DNA of 64,000 nucleotides from Prevotella sp. UBA6994 (GTDB lineage: Bacteria; Bacteroidota; Bacteroidia; Bacteroidales; Bacteroidaceae). How positions within the stretch are numbered: position 1 is the stretch's first letter; every line of letters begins with the position of its first letter. Position numbers and translations under genes: made by a program. The stretch spans positions 124,001 through 188,000 of the forward strand of contig DJXW01000016.1 in the NCBI GenBank assembly GCA_002449845.1, read 5' to 3'. Positions 53,323 through 62,800 of this stretch are shown in pieces. A model generated the notes under the pieces. That model saw nothing but the letters and a program-made list of their open reading frames with translations, had not been told where the DNA came from and did not search any database.

Positions 53323-54390
53323 TTAACACTTAGCTTCAAACTCTTTCATGGCAGCAACCAATGCGTTTACGCCCTCAATGGTTTGGGCATTGTAGCAACT
53401 GGCACGGAATCCACCAACTGAACGGTGTCCCTTGATACCTACCATACCACGCTCTGTGGCAAAGTCGAAGAACGGTTTCTCTAACTCAGCATACTCCTCG
53501 TTCATCACGAAGCAGATGTTCATCAATGAGCGATCTTCCTCTGCAACGGTTCCCTTAAACAACTTATTGCGGTCAATCTCGCCATATACGATTTCGGCAC
53601 GTTGTTGAGCCAACTTATCCATTGCCTCTACGCCACCTTGTTTCTTCACCCAGCGCATGGTCTCTACCAAAGAGTAGATTGGAACCACTGGAGGAGTGTT
53701 AAACATTGAACCTTTCTCTACGTGTGTGCAATAGTTCATCATCGTAGGCAACTCACGTGGAGCCTTGCCAAGCTTGTCGTTCTTCACGATAATCACCGTA
53801 ACACCAGCCATAGACATATTCTTCTGAGCACCTGCATAGATGCAATCGTACTTAGCAACATCTACTGGGCGGCTCATAATATCTGAAGACATATCGGCAA
53901 TCAGAGGTACCTGAACGTCTAAGTCTTTGCGAATTTCCGTTCCGTAAATGGTATTGTTGGTCGTGATATGCAAATAGTCTGCGTCTGCAGGCACTTCAAA
54001 ATTCTTGGGAATATATGTATAGTTAGCTTCCTTAGATGAAGCCACTTCAACAACCTCACCATACAGTTTTGCCTCTTTCTCTGCCTTGTTAGCCCATGTA
54101 CCCGTATTCAGGTAAGCAGCCTTCTTGATAAGGAAATTGGCAGGAACTTGCGTAAATTGTAGAGATGCACCGCCACCAAGGAAAATGACTGAATATCCTT
54201 CTGGAATGCTTAAAAGATCTTTAATCAAAGCCTCTGCCTCATCTACAACTGGTTGGAAATACTTAGCACGATGGCTGATTTCCATCAAAGAGAGACCTGT
54301 ACCGTTAAATTCCAAAATCTGTTTGGCAGTATTCTCAATCACTTCACGTGGAAGCATTGATGGACCTGCGTTAAAATTGTACTTCTTCAT
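53323..54390 (-). CDS. serC: Phosphoserine aminotransferase
   Basis: 355 aa. Fold-type I PLP enzyme of the SerC subfamily: NFNAGPSMLP at the N-terminus, ISHRAKYFQPVVDEAE, the PLP lysine in YAGAQKNMSMAGVTVII, and the end region with HRSVGGFRAS. Converts 3-phosphohydroxypyruvate to phosphoserine. Upstream of serA on the same strand and has its own -7 element. Confidence 0.96.
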   Translation of the reverse strand: MKKYNFNAGPSMLPREVIENTAKQILEFNGTGLSLMEISHRAKYFQPVVDEAEALIKDLLSIPEGYSVIFLGGGASLQFTQVPANFLIKKAAYLNTGTWANKAEKEAKLYGEVVEVASSKEANYTYIPKNFEVPADADYLHITTNNTIYGTEIRKDLDVQVPLIADMSSDIMSRPVDVAKYDCIYAGAQKNMSMAGVTVIIVKNDKLGKAPRELPTMMNYCTHVEKGSMFNTPPVVPIYSLVETMRWVKKQGGVEAMDKLAQQRAEIVYGEIDRNKLFKGTVAEEDRSLMNICFVMNEEYAELEKPFFDFATERGMVGIKGHRSVGGFRASCYNAQTIEGVNALVAAMKEFEAKC

Positions 54391-54452
54391 TGCTGATTTG
54401 AATATTTATACTATTTATAATTGCCTATAACCATTTGGTTTATAATTTCGTG

Positions 54453-54460
54453 CAAAGTTA
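54453..54460 (-). promoter_or_regulatory. -7 promoter element for serC
   Basis: TAACTTTG on the minus strand, 62 bases upstream of the serC start, so a leader of about 55 bases is expected. Confidence 0.6.
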
Positions 54461-54566
54461 CATAATATTTTTGGAAAAATAGCACAACAAAATGAATTAA
54501 ATAGCACTTTAAACTTCCTTTTTGCACATTTTATGTCTATGCCCGTCGAATTTCGGAAAAAAATTG

Positions 54567-54574
54567 TATCTTTG
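54567..54574 (+). promoter_or_regulatory. -7 promoter element for the HEPN/MNT pair
   Basis: TATCTTTG, 27 bases before the HEPN start. Confidence 0.65.
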
Positions 54575-54601
54575 TTGCCATGAACCATATAATAATAAAT
54601 T

Positions 54602-54991
54602 ATGGCAACAGATAAAGTAGCATACTGGCTTGATATTGCTGACTATGACTTGGATACAGCCGAAGCCATGTATCAGACAGGACGAAGACTCTATGTCGCA
54701 TTTATGTGCCATCAAGTCATCGAAAAGACCCTTAAAGCCTATTGGTGTGGCACACAACCCAACGACCCACCCTATACGCATAGTCATACGAGGCTGGCTG
54801 AGGGCAGCGGACTTTATGAACAAATGAATGATGAACAGCGCGATTTTCTCGACCTTATCGCAAACTACAACATCGAAGTTCGTTACCCCGAAGACAGGGA
54901 AGAACTATCCCGTTCTCTCACAGATACTTTTTGTAGAAAGATGATAGATGAAACCAAGCAACTTCAACAATGGATAAAAGAAAAACTCTGA
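54602..54991 (+). CDS. HEPN-domain protein (putative toxin of HEPN/MNT pair)
   Basis: 129 aa, all-helical. It has the HEPN features ADYDLDTAEAMYQTGR, YVAFMCHQVIEKTLKAYW and IANYNIEVRYPEDREE. HEPN domains are often RNases, and HEPN/MNT pairs are toxin-antitoxin modules. The catalytic RX4-6H motif common in active HEPN RNases is not visible here, so enzymatic activity is uncertain. The gene overlaps the nucleotidyltransferase gene by 22 bases. Confidence 0.85.
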   Translation: MATDKVAYWLDIADYDLDTAEAMYQTGRRLYVAFMCHQVIEKTLKAYWCGTQPNDPPYTHSHTRLAEGSGLYEQMNDEQRDFLDLIANYNIEVRYPEDREELSRSLTDTFCRKMIDETKQLQQWIKEKL

Positions 54992-55287
54992 CACGCGACG
55001 AAGCATTAGCACTTGTGCGCCGTTACAAGGAAGTAATCAGCCACCGTTTTACTATTGAGCCGAAGGTCATGATGTTCGGATCCTATTCAAAGGGTTACGC
55101 CAATCCTGACAGCGACATTGATGTGGCTGTCATCGTACCCACCTATGGTGACCGTAAATTAGAAATGTCAAAGGGATTGTGGCGCGATGTAAGAGAAGTC
55201 AGTTTTCTCATTGAGCCTGTCCTTATGGCAGAAGACCGCTGGTCACCCCTATACGATGATGTGATGCGAACGGGTGTAGCAGTATAA
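54970..55287 (+). CDS. Minimal nucleotidyltransferase (MNT, putative antitoxin)
   Basis: 105 aa. Pol-beta-type nucleotidyltransferase core with the motif GSYSKGYANPDSDIDVAVI (GSx-DxD, residues about 36-54). MNTs of HEPN/MNT pairs can inactivate the toxin by modifying it. Ends 26 bases before a tandem palindrome array. Start chosen as MDKRKTLTRDEALALVRRY, overlapping the HEPN gene. Confidence 0.88.
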   Translation: MDKRKTLTRDEALALVRRYKEVISHRFTIEPKVMMFGSYSKGYANPDSDIDVAVIVPTYGDRKLEMSKGLWRDVREVSFLIEPVLMAEDRWSPLYDDVMRTGVAV

Positions 55288-55313
55288 CCAAGTAACAGAA
55301 CATAAAAGAGTAT

Positions 55314-55374
55314 GTTTACACATTGTAAACACCACATTTGCACATTGTAAACATTACCTTTACGAATCGCAAAC
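55314..55374. repeat. Tandem palindrome array, 22-nt period, upstream of pectinase
   Basis: Three 17-base units at 55314, 55336 and 55358, exactly 22 apart: GTTTACACATTGTAAAC (7-bp arms around CAT), aTTTGCACATTGTAAAC and cTTTACGAATCGCAAAC. Each is palindromic or nearly so around a 3-base centre. The -7 element of the pectinase gene begins 65 bases downstream. Confidence 0.88.
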
Positions 55375-55438
55375 ACAAGGCTACTAAGAATCAAAATATT
55401 TTTTTGGAAATACACGCTTATAATTCATGGATTTTATG

Positions 55439-55446
55439 TATATTTG
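55439..55446 (+). promoter_or_regulatory. -7 promoter element for the GH28-GH105 gene
   Basis: TATATTTG, 71 bases before the start codon. It shows that the reading-frame extension from 55338 is not translated. Confidence 0.65.
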
Positions 55447-55517
55447 CACACAAAGAAGATGTAGTTAGTAAACAACTCTTCATAAAAGCAAATAAAACCA
55501 TAAACAATAAGCAAATC

Positions 55518-58085
55518 ATGAAACTGTTAAAAGCACTGCTAATCAGTTTGTTGTTTCCCATTTGCGTGAGTGCGCAAGGATGGGACGACAACAAGTACAA
55601 ACAAATCGAAAGTAGTATTCAACAACCCGTATTTGGCGAAAAAGTTTACGACATCACCAAGTACGGAGCTTCTTTGAAAGCAACACCCGCCGCAAACCAA
55701 AAGGCTATCAACAAAGCCATTCAAGTTTGCTCAAAGGCTGGTGGCGGTAAGGTGAAAGTACCAGCAGGTGTATGGAACACAGGACCTATCACACTGCTCA
55801 GCAAGGTTAACCTCGTGGTTGAGGAAGGTGCCACCCTGCTCTTTGCCTTCGACACATCCCTCTACCCTATCGTCAAGACCCGCTGGGAAGGAATGGATTG
55901 CATGAACTATCAACCTTGCATCTATGCCGACCAAGCAACAGACATTGCCATTACGGGTAAGGGAACGATTGACGGAAACGGCAGCAATGAGACATGGTGG
56001 AAGATGTGTGGCAGTCCTCGTTTCGGATGGAACGAGAGCGTAACCGAATCTCAAAAGGTGGGCAGACCTTTGCTTTTCAAATACGCCGAAGAAGGTAAAC
56101 CTATTGAAGAACGTAACATGAAGGGATTGGGCATGAGACCACAATTGATTAACATCAACAACTCACAAAACATCCTCATCCAAGACGTTACTTTATTGCG
56201 CTCTCCCTTCTGGGTAATTCATCCCGTTTTGTCGAAAAACATCACGGTGAAAAACGTGAAAGTGTTTAACGACGGTCCCAACGGTGACGGATGCGACCCG
56301 GAATCATGTGAGAACGTGCTGATAGAAGGCTGTAACTTCCACACGGGCGACGACTGTATTGCCATCAAGAGCGGAAGAAATGCAGACGGAAGGAAATGGA
56401 ACATCCCCAGCAAGAACATCATCGTGCGCAATTGCGTGATGGCTGACGGTCACGGAGGTGTTGTGATTGGCTCAGAGATTACTGGTGGCTGCAACAACGT
56501 ATTCGTAGAAAATTGTGAGATGGATTCTCCAAACCTCGATCGTGTATTGCGCATCAAGAGCAATTCATGCAGAGGTGGAGTAACGGAAAATGTTTATATG
56601 CGTAACGTGAAAGTTGGTCAATGCAAGGAAGCTGTGTTGCGCATCAACCTCAATTATGACCCGAAGGAAACGGCTCCTCGCGGCTTTAACCCAACCGTCC
56701 GTAACGTGTACATGGAGAATGTAACTTGTCAGAAGAGCAAATATGGTATCTTGCTCAATGGCTTGGAAGATGCTGACAATATATATAATATTAATGTGAA
56801 GAACTGTCAGTTCACCGGAGTTACCGACAAACCTCTCCATCGCACGGGTAAGAGCCACGACTTACACTTTGACAACTTGTTTATCAATGGTTCGCTCGTT
56901 ACGCTCGACAAGCCTTACAAGCATTTCTCAGAATGGTTGGTAGCATCAGAGATGAAACGTGTACCACAATCGTATATGCTCGACTTCTCCAAGAAACCCA
57001 AATGGAGCTACGTAATGGGTATCGAAATGGAATCTATGCTTGATACATATCTCACCTATAAGAACGAAGACATCATCAATTACCTGAAAGAGTATCCTGC
57101 CAAGATGATTGATGAGAAGGGTAACATTACGGGATATGCATACAAGGATTTCAATCTGGACAATGTGCGCACGGCTCGCTTCATCCTCAGAATGTACAAT
57201 ATGTTCCCCACGAAGAAAGACCTGAAGGCTTTGAAGACATTGTTTAAGCAGTTGGAAAATCAACCACGCACCAATGAGGGTGTTTACTGGCACAAGGCTA
57301 TCTATGCCAACCAAGTTTGGCTCGATGGTATTTACATGGGACTCCCCTTCTACACGATGGCTGCTCCTCAACTCAAGGGCGAAAAGAAAGCACTGAAATA
57401 TTATAATGATGCCGTTGACCAAATCACCAAGACCGACTTCCGCACGTATGACGCAAAGACGGAGCTGTGGAAACACGCTTGGGACGAGACACATACGGCA
57501 TTCTGGGCTAACTCTGAAACGGGACAAAGCAAGCATACTTGGGCAAGAGCCTTGGGATGGTACGTCATGGCTATGACTGAGGTGCTCGATGTGCTTCCTG
57601 AAAACTATGAGCGCAGAGGTGAAATCATTGAGTTGCTCAACAAGGCTATCACTTCTATCGTAAAATACCAAGACAAGAAAACGGGTGTATGGTACGACGT
57701 GATGGACGTGAAGAGCGACAAGAACTATCTGGAATCTACTGCTTCGTCTATGTTTGCTTACGTGATGCTGAAAGGATTACGTAAGGGATATATCGACAGT
57801 AAGTTTAAGGATGCTGCAATAAAGGCTTACGAAGGTATCATCAAGGAGTTTATTCGTGTAGATGCCGACAAGACCATCTCGCTCACACATTGTTGTTCGG
57901 TATCTGGCCTTGGTCCCGCTCCTGGTCCATACGTGACAAAGCCCAACTTTAAGCGTGACGGTAGCTTTGAATACTATATGAGTGAACCCATTCGTGACAA
58001 TGATGCCAAAGGCGTTGGTCCTTTTGTTTGGGCAAGCCTTGAGATGGAAAGATTGGGTTACGACACCAATTCATTTGGAAAATAA
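55518..58085 (+). CDS. GH28 polygalacturonase fused to GH105 unsaturated uronyl hydrolase
   Basis: 855 aa. Signal peptide MKLLKALLISLLFPICVSAQ. Residues about 40-460 are the GH28 right-handed beta-helix with its four family stretches: NGDGCDP (255-260), TGDDCIAIKSG (276-286), GHGGVVIGSE (311-320) and RIK (345-347), giving the usual Asp/His/Arg catalytic set. Residues about 500-855 are a GH105 barrel (WARALGWYVMAM, THCCSVSGLGPAP). The fusion would cut the galacturonan or rhamnogalacturonan chain internally and then take off the terminal unsaturated unit, all in the periplasm. Upstream is a palindrome array, so regulation by a repressor or activator is plausible. Confidence 0.92.
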   Translation: MKLLKALLISLLFPICVSAQGWDDNKYKQIESSIQQPVFGEKVYDITKYGASLKATPAANQKAINKAIQVCSKAGGGKVKVPAGVWNTGPITLLSKVNLVVEEGATLLFAFDTSLYPIVKTRWEGMDCMNYQPCIYADQATDIAITGKGTIDGNGSNETWWKMCGSPRFGWNESVTESQKVGRPLLFKYAEEGKPIEERNMKGLGMRPQLININNSQNILIQDVTLLRSPFWVIHPVLSKNITVKNVKVFNDGPNGDGCDPESCENVLIEGCNFHTGDDCIAIKSGRNADGRKWNIPSKNIIVRNCVMADGHGGVVIGSEITGGCNNVFVENCEMDSPNLDRVLRIKSNSCRGGVTENVYMRNVKVGQCKEAVLRINLNYDPKETAPRGFNPTVRNVYMENVTCQKSKYGILLNGLEDADNIYNINVKNCQFTGVTDKPLHRTGKSHDLHFDNLFINGSLVTLDKPYKHFSEWLVASEMKRVPQSYMLDFSKKPKWSYVMGIEMESMLDTYLTYKNEDIINYLKEYPAKMIDEKGNITGYAYKDFNLDNVRTARFILRMYNMFPTKKDLKALKTLFKQLENQPRTNEGVYWHKAIYANQVWLDGIYMGLPFYTMAAPQLKGEKKALKYYNDAVDQITKTDFRTYDAKTELWKHAWDETHTAFWANSETGQSKHTWARALGWYVMAMTEVLDVLPENYERRGEIIELLNKAITSIVKYQDKKTGVWYDVMDVKSDKNYLESTASSMFAYVMLKGLRKGYIDSKFKDAAIKAYEGIIKEFIRVDADKTISLTHCCSVSGLGPAPGPYVTKPNFKRDGSFEYYMSEPIRDNDAKGVGPFVWASLEMERLGYDTNSFGK

Positions 58086-58093
58086 ACCACAAC

Positions 58094-58139
58094 AACTCAT
58101 TAGGCATTTAGGAATAGACAACTTATTGCCTAATGAGTT
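58094..58139 (+). terminator. Hairpin after the GH28-GH105 gene
   Basis: Perfect 13-bp stem AACTCATTAGGCA / TGCCTAATGAGTT with a 20-base loop, followed by TTTCTATTC. Eight bases after the stop codon and 15 before the cmk ATG. Confidence 0.7.
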
Positions 58140-58154
58140 TCTATTCAATATATA

Positions 58155-58847
58155 ATGAAAAAGATTACAATAGCAATTGACGGTTTTTCATCATGCGGAA
58201 AAAGCACGATGGCAAAAGATTTGGCTAAACGCATCGGATATATTTACGTAGATACGGGAGCCATGTATCGTTCGGTAACTCTCTTCACCCTGAGAAACAA
58301 TCTCTTCAACGAAGACGGTAGCGTGAAGGTAGAAGAACTGGAAAAGAGAATGAACGAGATAGAGATTGGCTTCAAGTTGAATGAGGAAACGGGCAGACCA
58401 GACACTTATCTCAACGGCGAACTGGTAGAGAAGGAAATCCGAACGATGGAAGTATCCAATCACGTGAGTCCTATCGCAGCCATACCTTTCGTGAGGACGG
58501 CTATGGTTGCCCAACAACAAAAGATGGGGAAGGAAAAAGGAATCGTAATGGATGGTAGAGACATCGGAACGGTGGTCTTTCCCGATGCAGAACTGAAGAT
58601 ATTCGTTACTGCCAGTGCTGAAGTTCGTGCGCAAAGACGATTCGACGAACTGAAAGGTAAAGGGATGGAAGCCAACTTTGATGAAATTCTGAAGAACGTA
58701 CAGGAACGTGACTATATTGACAGTCATCGTGAAGTGTCACCTCTCAGGCAAGCAGACGATGCTGTTGTCTTGGATAATAGCTACATGACCATAGAAGAAC
58801 AAAACAAATGGCTGTTTAGCCAATACGAAAAAGCTGCCAATGAGTAA
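58155..58847 (+). CDS. cmk: Cytidylate kinase
   Basis: 230 aa. P-loop IAIDGFSSCGKSTMAKDLAK, then YVDTGAMYRSVTL and GIVMDGRDIGTVVFP, the standard Cmk set. Phosphorylates CMP and dCMP. It overlaps cysE by 8 bases. The start codon lies 16 bases after a hairpin and no -7 element was found, so the promoter may be in or upstream of the hairpin. Confidence 0.96.
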   Translation: MKKITIAIDGFSSCGKSTMAKDLAKRIGYIYVDTGAMYRSVTLFTLRNNLFNEDGSVKVEELEKRMNEIEIGFKLNEETGRPDTYLNGELVEKEIRTMEVSNHVSPIAAIPFVRTAMVAQQQKMGKEKGIVMDGRDIGTVVFPDAELKIFVTASAEVRAQRRFDELKGKGMEANFDEILKNVQERDYIDSHREVSPLRQADDAVVLDNSYMTIEEQNKWLFSQYEKAANE

Positions 58848-59781
58848 CGACAATATCATGCACGTATTGACCAAGACGGTCGATGAACTCTCTGGAAAGG
58901 AATCGCTGAAAGGTCTTTTCCATGAGCATCGGGATGGCGACCCTCTACCTTCTGCCAAAGCTTTAGAGGAAATCATCGACTTGGCTCGTGCCATTCTTTT
59001 CCCTGGCTACTATGGCAAGTCATCGGTGAGCAGCCACACCATTAAATATCATATTGGTATAAGCGTGGAACGATTTCACAAGTTGCTTTCCCAACAGATT
59101 CTTGCTGGTTTATGCTTTGGCTTGGCTTCCGATGATTGCGATTGCCAATCAAACATACCATGTCACGAGAGCGCATCGGCTCTGGCATTACAGGTAGTAA
59201 GCAAACTTCCTGAAATCAGAAGGATACTTGCAACCGACGTAGAGGCTGCCTATAATGGTGACCCAGCAGCCGACAGCTTCTCTGAAATTATCTCATGCTA
59301 TCCTGTAATCAAGGCTTTGACCAACTATCGCCTTGCGCACGAATTGGTTTTGTTAGGTATTCCACTCATCCCAAGGATGATGACAGAAATGGCTCATTCC
59401 GAAACGGGAATAGACATTCACCCTGCCGCTACCATCGGTGAGCATTTCACCATCGACCATGGTACGGGTGTGGTTATAGGTGCTACGTGTGTCATTGGCA
59501 ATAACGTAAAATTGTATCAAGGTGTGACCCTTGGCGCTAAGAGTTTCCCCCTTGATGCCGACGGTAATCCTATCAAGGGTATTCCTCGTCATCCCATTCT
59601 GGAAGACAACGTAGTGGTATATGCAAATGCCACAATTCTCGGACGCATCACCATCGGCAAGGGTTGCGTAGTGGGAGCCAACGTTTGGGTAACAAAGAGC
59701 ATGAGACCTCACACCAAGAAATTCAAGAAGGAAAAAGTAGATTCCCTCGATTTGGAATATAGTCAGGGAATGGGCATCTAA
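58840..59781 (+). CDS. cysE: Serine O-acetyltransferase
   Basis: 313 aa. Longer than E. coli CysE, with an N-terminal helical domain (about 1-170, SATase_N-like) and a left-handed beta-helix with hexapeptide repeats from about residue 185 (GIDIHPAATIGEHFTIDHGTGVVIG, split here). The catalytic His is in IDHGTG. It makes O-acetylserine for cysteine synthesis and links to the serine genes at 51.9-54.4 kb. Overlaps cmk by 8 bases (translational coupling likely). Confidence 0.93.
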   Translation: MSNDNIMHVLTKTVDELSGKESLKGLFHEHRDGDPLPSAKALEEIIDLARAILFPGYYGKSSVSSHTIKYHIGISVERFHKLLSQQILAGLCFGLASDDCDCQSNIPCHESASALALQVVSKLPEIRRILATDVEAAYNGDPAADSFSEIISCYPVIKALTNYRLAHELVLLGIPLIPRMMTEMAHSETGIDIHPAATIGEHFTIDHGTGVVIGATCVIGNNVKLYQGVTLGAKSFPLDADGNPIKGIPRHPILEDNVVVYANATILGRITIGKGCVVGANVWVTKSMRPHTKKFKKEKVDSLDLEYSQGMGI

Positions 59782-59828
59782 AAGGTTGAAATCAACTATT
59801 ACAAATAGATAAAGTTTTAGATTATCAT

Positions 59829-59834
59829 AAGGAG
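59829..59834 (+). promoter_or_regulatory. Shine-Dalgarno-like ribosome site for the C10 protease
   Basis: AAGGAG, 5 bases before the ATG at 59840. SD sequences are uncommon in Bacteroidetes, so this is unusual for the window. Confidence 0.55.
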
Positions 59835-59839
59835 TTCTA

Positions 59840-62800
59840 ATGAAAAGACTATCATTACTTTCAATTTGCTGTCTGATAAGTATGTTTATGACAGCAGGAC
59901 CTGTTACAACCGAACGAGCCAAACAGACAGCTATCAAGTTTTTAAATCACAAGTCATCCACACATCGGGCTGTTAAGGCCAAAACTATTCAAGGCAACGC
60001 TATCAATGCTGTCAGCATTAACGAGCGACCCATGGTTTATGCTTTCAACGTAGGCAATAACAACGGATTTGTACTTGTCAGTGGTAGTGACCTTACGGAT
60101 GAGGTCATTGGTTATTCTGATCATGGCACGTTTGACGAAAAGCAAATGCCAGACAACATGCGTTCTTGGTTGGAGAATTATGCCAAATCAGTACGTCAAC
60201 TGGAGGTAAGTGGTAAAACACTGAATAAGACAATCACCAGGAAAGCCACAAAGACTTACATTGCTCCTCTGTTGGAATGCCAGTGGAATCAAAGTACTCC
60301 ATACAATAATATGTGTCCATTGCTTTCCGACGGCACACGTTGTGCAACAGGCTGCACCAACACGGCATTTGCACAAGTGATGTACTACCACAAATGGCCG
60401 AAGGAAGCAACTAAAACCATCCCAGGATACAACCCGCATGATGAGAACAAATCTGCTCCCGTCATGCCGACTTTGGAACCTACTATATTCCATTGGGACC
60501 AGATGTACCCCACATATAAAAACAATGAGGACGGAATGGAAGTTGCAAAACTGATGTTGTATGTTGGCACTGCCTCGGAGTCTTCATACGGCAAAGAAAC
60601 CAATGCTACTGGCTATCTTGCACTGGAAGGACTGAAGAATTATTTCGGCTACGACAAAGGTGCGCAAATCGTTTGGCGCTATCAGTGTAATTATGAAGAA
60701 TGGGTGGATATGCTCTATGCTGAGTTGGCAGCAAACCGCCCCGTACCTTTCAGTGGTTCCTGTATGGATAATGCGCATTCATTCGTTATTGATGGTTATG
60801 CTGAAGAAGACTACTTCCACGTCAATTGGGGATGGGGAGGCTTGAGTGACGGTTTCTTTAAGGTTTCACTCTTGGATCCCAGCAATCAGGGAATAGGTGG
60901 AAGCGCAAGCAATGGGGCTTATACCATGGATCAGGTAGCATTTATCGGCATACAGCCATCCCAGGGACAGGGAAAAACAGAACCCATCACACTGACGATA
61001 GAGAAAGCACAGGTATATGATGCTCCTGAAGGTAGCAACGTATATGATATTTTAGGAGAGAAAAGTAGCAGTCCTTATTACGAGAACGGCTACACGCTCC
61101 TTCCGAATATCGTCATTTATAACAACAACCCGAAAACAGAGGATTATGACTTAGGTGTCAGATTGGTCAAGGACGATGAGTCTGTTATCTTAGACTATCC
61201 TTGGATGGTGATTCAGAAATTATATTCTGGCATTCCATTTACAAGTCCTACTACTGATTTTATCTTTATTGACCCGAAAATTACCCCACAACTGGTTAGC
61301 GGTGATTACTACATGTACTTCATCTGCAAACTGCATACGTCAAAAGAGTGGCAGGCTGTTAGAAATTGGGAGAAACATTATCTCAGAATACATATAGACA
61401 ACGAGAAAGGAAAGATGACTACCAAAGTCATTTCTGATTACCCCAAATTGTATATTCCGAAAATTGACTTCAACAACACACCTGTCGCAAACGAACCCAC
61501 TGAGGTTAGCTTCACCTTGCAGAACAATGGCACAGCTGCTTATCATGGGGATATATACGTCTTAGAAAAGGATGCTTCAAACGCTGGAATTGCATGTGAT
61601 GTGGAACCTGGACAAACGATTGAGCTCAAAGTGAATTACATCCCGAAAAAGCTGGGAAAGAATGCATTACAAGTCAAAGATAAGTTCGACATCCTTTACG
61701 AAGGAGATATTACCGTCAAAGAGACAAACTTCACCGATGATGTTGAGTTGAAAATCGACCATCAGGTAACCAATGCGCAAGGATCTGTAAATGAAGGTTT
61801 TATCGTTCAGGGTAGAAAAGCCAAGATTAATTTAACGGTAACCAATAATACCAACAAGAACTATCGCGGAAAGATATACTCCTTTACCAATTATTGGAAT
61901 ATAAACTCTAAAACTCCCATTCGTTCTGAATATGTTGAAAGCGCGGTAACCGTACTTGCAGGAGAAACAAAAATCGTACAATGTGAGTCTCACGAACTGG
62001 TTGGAGCTGATGCGTTCTCTTTTTCACTCTCATATACAAAGAATAAAAAAGATGTGGGAGTCGATGTAAAGCCAGATGCAACATACTATGCAGCACCCAC
62101 CTATCTCACCTTTGATGCTGATGGCAAAGTTACAGATCATCTTGCAACGGAAACCATCAAGGCTGATGCAACAGTTTGCGCTATTGACCTAAGAGGCATT
62201 ACCGGCATCAAGGAAATCTATGCCGAAAATCCAAACGTTCTATACTTCGTAGATGAGGAATCCAACCTTACTGGTAACAACGTTGTGAAAGGCTCTCAAG
62301 CTGACAACATCATACTGACAGATGGATATTCCTTCTATACTCCATATCGTTTTATGACACGACACATCAGCTACACTCGCATACCAGAAAGACACTTCGA
62401 TGTGACAACAGAAAAGGGATGGACTACGCTCACTCTGCCCTTTGCTGCCACAGGTTGCCAGACTACCTTCAACGGTACGACAATCCCATTAAGATGGGCA
62501 CAGGAAAACGACAAAGATGATGCAGACATTATCATATTTACAAATACGTATGAGGAAGGCAATCAGGAGGAATTCAGCTATCCTGGAACAACTCTGGAAA
62601 CCCTCCATCCATATTTATTAGGAGTTCCGTCAAACAAGAAAAACAACGTATCTCTGGTAGGTCTTCCCATCACTTTCTATGCTGACAATGCTATTGTAGA
62701 GTATGGCAATTCATCTATCACGGGTAGAAACTACAAGATGGTTGGTTCGCTCAAGAATGGTGAAGCCAAAGACATCTATTCACTGAATAACGAAGGAACT

